Below are positions 47,901-55,814 of a stretch of DNA of 64,000 bases, one piece after another; the first letter of the stretch is position 1, and every line of letters begins with the position of its first letter. The notes under the pieces are model-generated. The model worked only from the letters and a program-made list of their open reading frames with translations. It made no database searches and was not told where the DNA came from. This DNA comes from an uncultured Sulfurovum sp. (GTDB lineage Bacteria; Campylobacterota; Campylobacteria; Campylobacterales; Sulfurovaceae): the NCBI GenBank assembly GCA_902727895.1, contig CACVAP010000093.1, forward strand, positions 106,353 through 170,352, in the 5' to 3' direction. The position numbers and the translations under genes were made by a program.

Positions 47901-48071
47901 ACCGTTGCACTAGCCATAAATGATGAACAGAACCTTGGTGGCTCATTGACTTTTGGTGTTTCTAAAATGTTAACAGGAGATGACTCAATTGATGTTCTTT
48001 TTGACTACTATAACGGTATAGGTGTGATAAGTGAGCCTATTTATGGGGTGAATGTTAAGTATAGGTTTTAA
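44952..48071 (+). CDS. pelB: PelB outer-membrane porin with TPR superhelix
   Basis: 1039 residues. An N-terminal membrane helix (EVLGIVIVFSFMLYLLF) leads to a long TPR-like superhelix (about 60-740), then a C-terminal beta-barrel of alternating strands ending in YGVNVKYRF with the terminal Phe of outer-membrane proteins. PelB is the Pel export channel and guides PelA. The start is TTG at 44952 with AGGAG six bases before; nearby ATGs are out of frame. It overlaps pelA by 20 bases and is the last gene of the operon. Confidence 0.85.
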   Translation: MYSSVNDYEKHKSILSLKEVLGIVIVFSFMLYLLFPKGSIQNFLGGEGEHSNLSIHYLESLVLYQPDNVDLKMILIEKYTQTGKEHKALALNHKLIEGTQEKKLLTQLYKIEYLLEKTLYFQNSNTQKLEKLKNKLLAYYNYTEGERDHLFFFAESSSIDYSYLMYDSLLHFMEEKPELVDYELEKMAFDLANKLGYKEEAHVYLQKLIKYPELDDELSEYLVYSLFERGEFSKARKITTELFLRSETEDELTQYFHLALYTLVQDKTKTSTDVSQLIQDYANLKDLLSPDVIIILSTLLELGDSKEAANFAVNMFYTNPDSFDETGMDMALKSLLYNSELEHAQALSFFAEAKFKKEKYLDQTIQLSLWLGDNEAVGALNNQGYYEYNPKKYEQYFLKSENFDFDYEILGYIFKKKVAEKNYKFIDKMANYYEYTGEIDEAEAYFTELHHKTKQQKATYYAIEFSHKNSHFEKGLALYKQYKSKYGIDSKLHELSIKRLLALKRFSEAYAMTKTVEEKNFLKKKQRFTDLAWFEKDYAYLHQKLWDFEAKNVLAATDYEHFLLLEKGLTQGTKLNYLYKQAWKETHNAYYLTAVMYKLLQEKKFKEFKQTLNALNKKEKSIVNNNINLQVLLAEYHVQNANIPLALKSYKKIFKLAPNKISSHESYLWFLLDNQENHPKLKTKIAIHLKYLEEHPILREQIGLASVVAAMSNRQHKLAHKWVKKLLQKNPRNKEYLSIAKDIKTLEQEILYARYDKTLNPEYLNAQVNFKTKHLGSALTVNEADFSYQWKLYQNIKSKIMLKHYEYKNAKGRTNRQTAFEVNLKNSDKKFLWDFSLAQTTARKDFTSASLNLGYSTHNFNVNLNSKYKSKTRLTPQLEQNALEDSLALNLQTYINKRTSFSFLAQQSEFETLDGFNAGEAKKIQLNANYILRSGYPDISFNTYVSHNQFSKNISQDFSEFGIASSIGTARQHTLNSSWKPFGTVALAINDEQNLGGSLTFGVSKMLTGDDSIDVLFDYYNGIGVISEPIYGVNVKYRF

Positions 48072-48131
48072 ACTCTCTTTTCTCTATGGGAGAATATGCT
48101 AAAATTTCAGTATTAATTTTACTAAAGGTAA

Positions 48132-49406
<1,275 letters not shown>

Positions 49407-49676
49407 ATGAAAATCTCATTTGAAGAAGATATTAGACCTATGATTGAGAAGCTCGAGGAAATCCTCGGGCTGTCATTTAAAGTCTTTCTTAGCACAGCAC
49501 TTATTGTTATGGCACTTGGTATTTACATTGCCAACCTACTTTTTGGAGACCACTCTTTACAAGTTTTAGAAAAACTAAAACAAGAAAAAGTACAGCTTAC
49601 ACAAGAAATAGAAGTACTAAAAGATCAAAATGCTAAACTCCATAAAGAGTACCTTGAATGGACTGATGCTCAGTAA
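49407..49676 (+). CDS. small FtsB/DivIC-like coiled-coil membrane protein
   Basis: 89 residues. One membrane helix at about 27-45 (FLSTALIVMALGIYIANLLF) is followed by a coiled coil (SLQVLEKLKQEKVQLTQEIE). This is the septum-formation initiator topology. The ATG follows the eno stop with no gap, as in other Campylobacterota where a small gene trails eno. A role in cell division is likely from family and position, but not proven. Confidence 0.8.
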   Translation: MKISFEEDIRPMIEKLEEILGLSFKVFLSTALIVMALGIYIANLLFGDHSLQVLEKLKQEKVQLTQEIEVLKDQNAKLHKEYLEWTDAQ

Positions 49677-49728
49677 CTAAGATTATGTAATCTTAATAAA
49701 GATTACACCCTCCTCTTAAATTAACAAA

Positions 49729-50886
49729 CTACTTTTGTTTTACCAATACTTTAATAATAATCATCGAAATAATAACTTCTAATAGACTCGCTAAAATTAC
49801 AGCATAGTAATCATATCGACCAATACTACCATGCTCATTAGCAATGGTTGCAACTGCAATCATAAGTGTTAAAGGCATAGAAAGTGCTAAACCTATAAGT
49901 AATGCTTGCCTTTTTTCAGTGATAAACGACAAAGTAAATGCTGCAATAATTCGTATCGCAAACATACCACTTAAAAGAATTGAGGTCGTTATTAATACCT
50001 CGGGTACAAAAATATTATTTAAGTCAAAGGATGCACCTATATAAATAAAAAATATAGGTACTAGAAAACCAAATCCAAACGATGACATTTTCTCTTCTAA
50101 CTCTTTTTTATGATGAAAAAAGGTAGCAATAAATACCCCTGCAATAAAGGCACCAAAGGCAACTTCTAAATGTAACTTTAGCATAATAGAAATCATGATA
50201 AAAAATATACCCATTGCAAGACGTAAGTCTTGATACTTACCATCCACTGTTTTAGAACTTGGCATCAGAACTGTTTTAAGTTCAGGATACCACCAAAAGA
50301 GTGTTTTAAAAAATATATAAAGCGCCCAAATAGCCCCTAAAAATATGAGTAATAGTGCTAACTTGGAAAAAAGTTCTTCAAATTCACTAACCGTAGAAGA
50401 AGCTTCAAATATGGTCAAAGCAATAATGCTTAATACCTCTCCAATTGTTCCTACTAAAAATGCAATTTTAATCCAAGGCTCTTCTTTCCCATACTCCTTT
50501 GACAATGTTGCCAAAATACCAATGGAAATAAGAGGCAAGATAATAATTAAAACGGCATCTAAATCAGTTAATATACCAAAGACTACGGCAAGCACCCACA
50601 TAATAATGAGAAAGTAGATGGATTGTATAATATAAATCCGAGGCATTTTAAAAATACTTTTTAGATTTACTTCTAATCCAGCTAAAAACATAAGATACAA
50701 AAATCCAACGTGTGCAATCAGTGAGAAGTTTTCATTGTCAATTTGGATGACACCCAAAATGGCAAGAATGGAACCCAAGATAATTTCTATGGGTGCCGTA
50801 GGTAGGCGAAAAAGTCTAGAGAAGTGTGGAGAGAGGACTAGTACTAGCGAAATAGCCAGAATAGAACCAATATTTTCATTAGTCAT
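49729..50886 (-). CDS. cation:proton antiporter (CPA2/Kef-like)
   Basis: 385 residues with about 12 membrane helices, Na+/H+ exchanger family. It has FRLPTAPIEIILGSILAIL near the start, LMFLAGLEVNLKSIF, and EVAFGAFIAGVFIATFFHHKKELEE in the second half. There is no C-terminal TrkA-N domain, so it is the transporter only. It exchanges a monovalent cation for protons. It overlaps bioB by eight bases and is co-transcribed with it. Confidence 0.87.
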   Translation of the reverse strand: MTNENIGSILAISLVLVLSPHFSRLFRLPTAPIEIILGSILAILGVIQIDNENFSLIAHVGFLYLMFLAGLEVNLKSIFKMPRIYIIQSIYFLIIMWVLAVVFGILTDLDAVLIIILPLISIGILATLSKEYGKEEPWIKIAFLVGTIGEVLSIIALTIFEASSTVSEFEELFSKLALLLIFLGAIWALYIFFKTLFWWYPELKTVLMPSSKTVDGKYQDLRLAMGIFFIMISIMLKLHLEVAFGAFIAGVFIATFFHHKKELEEKMSSFGFGFLVPIFFIYIGASFDLNNIFVPEVLITTSILLSGMFAIRIIAAFTLSFITEKRQALLIGLALSMPLTLMIAVATIANEHGSIGRYDYYAVILASLLEVIISMIIIKVLVKQK

Positions 50887-51727
50887 GACAAGATGTTGCT
50901 ACTCCATATCCTAATCGTTCCAACATCTCTTTGTCTTTTTGAGGTGCATCCCCTACTGTGGTCAAATAATTTCCAATAACCATTGAATTTGCACCAGCAT
51001 CAAACATGAGTTCTTCACAACCATCAAAAAGAAGTTCTCTTCCTGCTGCTACCATTAGTAGTTTATCTTCACCAAAAAGCTTTCTAGCTCTTTTAACAAT
51101 TTCGACAGCTTCATCTCTTGAGATGTTTCTAGTTTTAATTGGAAGTGCTTCATTAGGGTGATAAAAGTTTAAAGGTGTTGATTCTGGACTTAAAGAAGCA
51201 ATTGAGTTTAACAAAGACGTTCGGTCTTCTGCTGTTTCACCCATACCAAAAATACCACCAGAACAAAGTTGTAAACCAACCGACTTCGCATTTTGGCAAG
51301 TCTCATAGCGTTCAGACCAATTATGTGTGGTACAAATACTAGGATAATACTCTTCAGAAGTTTCTAGATTATGGTTATAACTGTCAATACCATGTTCTTT
51401 CAGGTAACGTAACTGTTCTACAGAGGCAGTTCCATTACAAGCAATAAGATTTAAATTTTCAACTTCAGCTTTTACAGCTTGTGCTGCGCGTGCAACAAAG
51501 TCTACTTTTTTGTCATCTAATCCTTTACCAGCTGTTACTAAACAATAACCCAAAGCACCATAAGATTTAGCTTTTTTAGCTTCTTCTACGATGGTTTCAA
51601 TGCTCTTGTAGTTATAACGTTCTATATCAGCATGATAACGTACACTTTGTGTACAAAACTTACAATCTTCTAGGCAGGTACCAGACAAAATATTATTGAT
51701 GGCACATAAAAATATCTCTTTTTTCAT
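50879..51727 (-). CDS. bioB: biotin synthase
   Basis: 282 residues, radical SAM. The iron-sulfur motif is CLEDCKFCTQS (Cys18, Cys22, Cys25). Family regions ICTTHNWSERYETC, LCSGGIFGMGET and FYHPNEALPIKTRN are all present. It inserts sulfur into dethiobiotin. It is shorter than the enterobacterial enzyme, as is normal in Campylobacterota. It precedes the antiporter gene in the same direction. Confidence 0.95.
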   Translation of the reverse strand: MKKEIFLCAINNILSGTCLEDCKFCTQSVRYHADIERYNYKSIETIVEEAKKAKSYGALGYCLVTAGKGLDDKKVDFVARAAQAVKAEVENLNLIACNGTASVEQLRYLKEHGIDSYNHNLETSEEYYPSICTTHNWSERYETCQNAKSVGLQLCSGGIFGMGETAEDRTSLLNSIASLSPESTPLNFYHPNEALPIKTRNISRDEAVEIVKRARKLFGEDKLLMVAAGRELLFDGCEELMFDAGANSMVIGNYLTTVGDAPQKDKEMLERLGYGVATSCHD

Positions 51728-51831
51728 AATCGCATTATTCCAAATTTCAAAGAAGAGATTGCTGAAAATACTTTATAAAAGGTTATAGTGTATAATTACA
51801 AGAACAGATACAATTTCTACAAAGGATTTTC

Positions 51832-52905
51832 TTGAATAAGAAACAAAAAATCACCTTATTTTTTATACTTATATTAATATTTATACTTTATCTTTTTTGG
51901 AATAATTCTAAAAATAAAGAACCCATTAAGATTGAACCCATTAAAATCGCTCCTATTGTGATAAAAGAATTAAATTCAGAAAAGAGTGACTATAAAAATG
52001 AATCATCAGAGGCTATTTTAGCAAAGCTTAAAATAGCTACTCAATTATCTCAAGAAAACATTGTTCGTTCTAAAGAAGAAGAACAAAATGAAGTTCTAAT
52101 GAATCTTAAACAAACAATAGCGCAACAAAAAGTCTCTCTAAATAAAAAAATGTTGTCAGAGAAAGAGTCTCAAACTAGTATAGATAAGCCTAAAGTGGTT
52201 GTAAAAGCTTCTATCCCTAAAAAAATAGTATCACCAAAAGAATCTAAAGCTATTATGCATAAGCCTAAAGTAATCGCAAAAGCTTCTATCCCTAAAAAAA
52301 TAGTATCACCAAAAGAATCTAAAACCATTATGCATAAGCCTAAAGTAATCACAAAAGCACCTACTCATCAAACGGTGCTAGTGAATAAAGAGGTAAACGC
52401 TCTTCAAGAGATAGCCCTCATCCAAAAGAGAGTAAATCAAGAAATGCTATATCAACCAGTCAGCATAACAGAACATACGCTTCCAAAAGAATCTAAATAT
52501 GCTAAGAAACTTTCACGAGAAGAAGAAGTAGCTTTATATCAAAGTACCTATGCAAACTCATTAGAAGTGGTCACTGTTTCAGAAAATTTTGAGATTGAAG
52601 AAGTAGATAATCATTTACCTGATTCACACTATTTTGAGCCTATTGAAACAGCTAAAATGACCGAGCTAAATGCACCACTAGCATTTGTAGAAAAACTAGG
52701 AGTAGTTGCAGTTTCTAACAAATATGAAAGTAATTTTAGTATTCCTCAAAAAATTGAATTAGCACAAGAAGGTATTGTAAATATTTCGAGTGCTAGTCTT
52801 GAAACGCAAGAGCTTAAAAAATTAGATTTTGTTGATAGCTTAGGAGTAGTAGAAGTTTCGCAAGACTTTGAAACAACTCAAGCAGATAGTTATTTAAATA
52901 ATTAA
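51832..52905 (+). CDS. membrane-anchored repeat protein, unknown function
   Basis: 357 residues starting at TTG with AAAGGA five bases upstream. A single N-terminal membrane helix (ITLFFILILIFILYLFW) precedes a long extracytoplasmic part. Residues about 119-180 hold a 25-residue tandem repeat, near-identical at the DNA level, of the form KPKVVVKASIPKKIVSPKES then KAIMH. The C-terminal half holds a second, diverged repeat built on LGVVAVS and similar (LEVVTVS, LGVVEVS). It is rich in Lys, Pro and Ser, with no cysteine. It may span or brace the envelope. It faces the rhodanese-like gene tail to tail. Confidence 0.75.
   Translation: MNKKQKITLFFILILIFILYLFWNNSKNKEPIKIEPIKIAPIVIKELNSEKSDYKNESSEAILAKLKIATQLSQENIVRSKEEEQNEVLMNLKQTIAQQKVSLNKKMLSEKESQTSIDKPKVVVKASIPKKIVSPKESKAIMHKPKVIAKASIPKKIVSPKESKTIMHKPKVITKAPTHQTVLVNKEVNALQEIALIQKRVNQEMLYQPVSITEHTLPKESKYAKKLSREEEVALYQSTYANSLEVVTVSENFEIEEVDNHLPDSHYFEPIETAKMTELNAPLAFVEKLGVVAVSNKYESNFSIPQKIELAQEGIVNISSASLETQELKKLDFVDSLGVVEVSQDFETTQADSYLNN
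52186..52365 (+). repeat. 75-bp coding tandem repeat
   Basis: Unit starts at 52186 and 52261, with a partial third copy from 52336; the period is exactly 75 bp, or 25 codons. Copies one and two differ at only a few bases, which points to recent duplication or gene conversion. Confidence 0.85.
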
Positions 52906-52909
52906 AAAA

Positions 52910-53623
52910 CTAAGTAGTAGTTAAACCAAAGTCTTTCCATGCCTCTATACCAGAACGATAATAAAGTAATTTAGAACTAGGGTATCCTAGTTCTAAAAGT
53001 TTTTTAATGGCACGTGAAGCTTCACTACTGCTAGCAGAATCACCAAATATCAGCAAAAATTGTGCATTTTTAAAAGACCATTTCTTCTTTGCTGTTTTTA
53101 AATTAACTTTTGCACCAAGTAGTTTTAATACTTCATCTTGATATTTACTTTCATTTTCTAAAATATTCAAAGGTAAATTAATTGCACCAGGAATTGTAGC
53201 TTTCTGGTATGTCTTACTACTTCTTACATCAACCAGTAAGCGAGCTTGTTTTTCTTTTAACTTTTCTATAAAATTTAAAGTTTCTAACTCACCTACTGTC
53301 TGAACATCTCCAATACTCATAGGTTCCAAACAAAAGGGAGGACAACTCATCTGTTCCTCTATACTTACTCTTTCTATTAAAAGCTTTTGATTATCATGTT
53401 CCACTTCAATAAAGTCCAACTTTTTTGTAATTCCCATAGTTTTTTTTTGAACTATTCTTTCTTGAACAGTGAGAACTTTCTCTACAATTAGTGATGGAGG
53501 ATTCTTTAAAACATTTGAAATAGAACAACCAATAGGCTCACTCTCAACAACAGTATTACAACCTACATCATTTTGCGCAACAAGATTAACAGTTAATAAA
53601 GTAAAAAATAATTCTTTTCTCAT
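52910..53623 (-). CDS. exported rhodanese-like protein lacking the catalytic cysteine
   Basis: 237 residues with a short signal peptide (MRKELFFTLLTVNLVAQ). The N-terminal third (about 18-110) has cysteines in QNDVGCNTVVESEPIGCSIS and SCPPFCLEPM. The C-terminal half is a rhodanese domain (about 115-235): LLVDVRSSKTYQKATIPGAI and YYRSGIEAWKDFGL. Where active rhodaneses carry the cysteine, this one reads LLIFGDSASSSEAS, so the residue is replaced, apparently by Gly. It should not transfer sulfur and may bind. It follows the TlpA-like gene by two bases in one operon. Confidence 0.8.
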   Translation of the reverse strand: MRKELFFTLLTVNLVAQNDVGCNTVVESEPIGCSISNVLKNPPSLIVEKVLTVQERIVQKKTMGITKKLDFIEVEHDNQKLLIERVSIEEQMSCPPFCLEPMSIGDVQTVGELETLNFIEKLKEKQARLLVDVRSSKTYQKATIPGAINLPLNILENESKYQDEVLKLLGAKVNLKTAKKKWSFKNAQFLLIFGDSASSSEASRAIKKLLELGYPSSKLLYYRSGIEAWKDFGLTTT

Positions 53624-53625
53624 GA

Positions 53626-54222
53626 CTATTCTCTTAGTAATGCTGCTTTCATTAATTCAGACAAAGAATAAGACTTCGATCCAAGTTCAAAGGCAAGAAC
53701 ATCACCTCCTTTTGAAATCACAATGGTTAGAGGTATAATCCCAGTCCAACCATATTTCTCTTGTAAATAAGCATAAAACTTAGATTGAGAAGCTCCAGGA
53801 ACAATATGATAATTAATTCCATATTCTTTCATATATTTTAATGAATCTTCTTTTGAGAAATGTTGTGCCTCAACAGCTATTACTTCAAAAGAGTCACCTA
53901 ATTGCTTTTTTAGATTAACCAATTCAGGAATCTCTTTTTTACAAAACTTACAATCCCAACCAAATACTTTCAAAAAAACAGTTTTATCTTCCATCCCTTT
54001 AATATGAAAGATTTTATCTTCTACATCAATTTCAATTTTCTTCTTATGCACTGTTTCAAATAAAAAATCTGAGCTTACTATGCTACTTTTATCTAAAGTT
54101 ATATCCATAACTTTTGTTCCATCCAATGTCATATTCTTATTTTGAGTAACAAAATAAAAAGATCCAGCCAAGACCATTAATAGTAGCAATATCAAAAATA
54201 TTAACTTTGTTTGTTTCTGCAA
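53626..54222 (-). CDS. TlpA/ResA-like periplasmic thioredoxin-fold protein
   Basis: 198 residues. The N-terminal membrane helix (LIFLILLLLMVLAGSFYFV) anchors a thioredoxin-like domain with Cys91-Lys-Phe-Cys94 in FGWDCKFCKKEIPELVNLKK and the cis-proline region WTGIIPLTIVIS. The start is TTG at 54222 with AAGGAG five bases upstream; no in-frame ATG precedes the membrane helix. It likely reduces disulfides in the periplasm. It is translated just before the rhodanese-like protein, whose cysteines are plausible clients. Confidence 0.82.
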   Translation of the reverse strand: MQKQTKLIFLILLLLMVLAGSFYFVTQNKNMTLDGTKVMDITLDKSSIVSSDFLFETVHKKKIEIDVEDKIFHIKGMEDKTVFLKVFGWDCKFCKKEIPELVNLKKQLGDSFEVIAVEAQHFSKEDSLKYMKEYGINYHIVPGASQSKFYAYLQEKYGWTGIIPLTIVISKGGDVLAFELGSKSYSLSELMKAALLRE

Positions 54223-54455
54223 TGCTTCTCCTTTTTTATAGACATTAGAATAACTAAAAGATTATTTAAAGTAACTTTATATATTGTTATTTACTGTTCT
54301 TTTTAAACTTTAAGTCTATTAAAAAATTTTATTTTATTATTTTTATAGAATAAGTGTTTATTTTCACCTTTCGTACCAAATATAAACATATAATTCACAA
54401 TGATAATGCTAGGGAAACATTTATTATATTATTTAGGCATAGAGAGGGAATAAAC

Positions 54456-54821
54456 ATGCTAAAAGAAGTTAAAATACTTTTAACTGAAGACACAAAAATT
54501 AATCAAGAGATCTTTATTGGCTTACTAGAAGGAAGTGGTATTGCAATTGACATCGCAGAAAATGGGAAAGAAGCTGTAGAGAAGTCAAGAGAAAAAAAGT
54601 ATTCATTAATTGTCATGGATATTGAGATGCCTATTATGGATGGCTATGAAGCAACCAGAATAATTCGAACGGAAAACAGTACTGTTCCTATAATAGCTTT
54701 AACAACTAATAATAGTAGTCAAGATAAATTAAGGACAAAGCAATTCGGTATGAATGCACATCTTTCTAAGCCCATAGACCTTGACATTCTATATCAAGCT
54801 TTTTCAAAATATATAGCTTAA
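54456..54821 (+). CDS. single-domain response regulator
   Basis: 121 residues, one receiver domain and nothing else. Acidic pocket Glu11-Asp12, phosphoacceptor Asp55 in VMDIEMPIMDGYEA, Thr83/84 and Lys105 (LSKPID) are in place. The ATG at 54456 follows AGAGAGG; upstream frames up to 54354 are not needed. It is close in sequence to the receiver domain of the hybrid kinase downstream. With the HPt gene 12 bases behind it, it looks like a phosphorelay intermediate. Confidence 0.88.
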   Translation: MLKEVKILLTEDTKINQEIFIGLLEGSGIAIDIAENGKEAVEKSREKKYSLIVMDIEMPIMDGYEATRIIRTENSTVPIIALTTNNSSQDKLRTKQFGMNAHLSKPIDLDILYQAFSKYIA

Positions 54822-54833
54822 AAGGAGTAGCTT

Positions 54834-55145
54834 ATGCATAACGAAATAAAACTACCAAACTCACCATATATTGATACTCAATTAGGGCTAAAATACCTTA
54901 ATGGAAATAGAAAACTTTATTCAAAAGTATTAAATAGTTTCTTCACTAGATACAAAGACCTAGAAATAAGCACCCTAACTGAGAACGAACTCAAAAATAC
55001 AATGCATACTATTAAAGGTCTCTCGGCAACGCTGGGAATGAAAGAACTTAGCACTTTAGCTGAAACATTAAATGAGTCAATTACAGAAGAATTACTACTT
55101 AAGTTTTCTAAAACATTAAAATTGATTATGTATGATTTACGATAA
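54834..55145 (+). CDS. HPt phosphotransfer protein
   Basis: 103 residues. The motif MHTIKGLSATLGMKELS carries the phosphorylated His58, with the following Lys-Gly of the HPt consensus. No other domain is present. It should relay phosphoryl groups between the receiver of the hybrid kinase and the free response regulators of this island. Confidence 0.85.
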   Translation: MHNEIKLPNSPYIDTQLGLKYLNGNRKLYSKVLNSFFTRYKDLEISTLTENELKNTMHTIKGLSATLGMKELSTLAETLNESITEELLLKFSKTLKLIMYDLR

Positions 55146-55309
55146 ATACACTTATAAAAATTAAAAATAACTTTTTAAAATATTATACCAGTCAGATTTA
55201 AATCAAATAATAATATTTATGTAAAATATAATTTATAATATTTTAATTTAAGAAAAAATTAATATATATCTCTTTATACTCTTATTCTATATTTAATAAG
55301 GGATTATTC

Positions 55310-55699
55310 ATCAAAACACTACTACTAACTATTTTATTATCTACTTTCGCATTTTGCGATATATCAATTTATATTTCACATAACAATACACTTTCCAAAG
55401 TAAGTCAAAAAGATTTAGCAAACTTATATCTTAAAAAAACAGATAAAATCAATGGTATTAAAGTTATTCCAGTGGACAGTCAAGATAAAAAACTATTTCA
55501 AGAATTTTATAAAAAAATAGTCAAGAAAAACCCAAAACAACTTCATGCCTATTGGATGAAACAAATCTATAGAGGAAATACGCAACCCCCTAAAAAACTT
55601 TCTCCGTCAGCTATCAAAAAAGCAATGAAGAGTAATAAGTCTATTATTGCTTACGATAAAAATCCAAAAACTGGTCGTATTCTTTTAACTATTAAATAA
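55310..55699 (+). CDS. PstS-like periplasmic substrate-binding protein, non-ATG start
   Basis: 129 residues from ATC 55310. The frame from the stop at 55244 contains no ATG, GTG or TTG before a GTG at 55472, inside the folded domain. A signal peptide (IKTLLLTILLSTFAFC) precedes ISIYISHN, LANLYLKK and KVIPVDSQDKKLFQEFY, then LHAYWMKQIYRGNTQPPKKL, the pattern of short PstS-like phosphate-binding domains. AAGGGA at 55298 is six bases before ATC. Placed between a HPt gene and a hybrid kinase, it may be the sensory binding protein of that kinase. Confidence 0.72.
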   Translation: MKTLLLTILLSTFAFCDISIYISHNNTLSKVSQKDLANLYLKKTDKINGIKVIPVDSQDKKLFQEFYKKIVKKNPKQLHAYWMKQIYRGNTQPPKKLSPSAIKKAMKSNKSIIAYDKNPKTGRILLTIK

Positions 55700-55814
55700 C
55701 TTTATTTGTTTCATAAAGTAGCATTCTTTAAAGCTAGAAGTAATATACGTAATATATAAAATATTAAACTAAAATACATACTAAACTTCTAGATAAAACT
55801 CTAGGGTTTTACTA

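Noticed and set aside
49678-49695. TAAGATTA/TAATCTTA hairpin after the small gene behind eno
   Set aside because: AT-only stem with a very small loop and no T run; too weak to call as a terminator.
52186-52365. Short tandem repeat considered as CRISPR
   Set aside because: Repeats are contiguous, coding and without spacers.
54354-54455. Upstream extension of the single-domain response regulator
   Set aside because: AGAGAGG precedes ATG 54456 and the receiver fold begins there; the extension is unlike any known domain.
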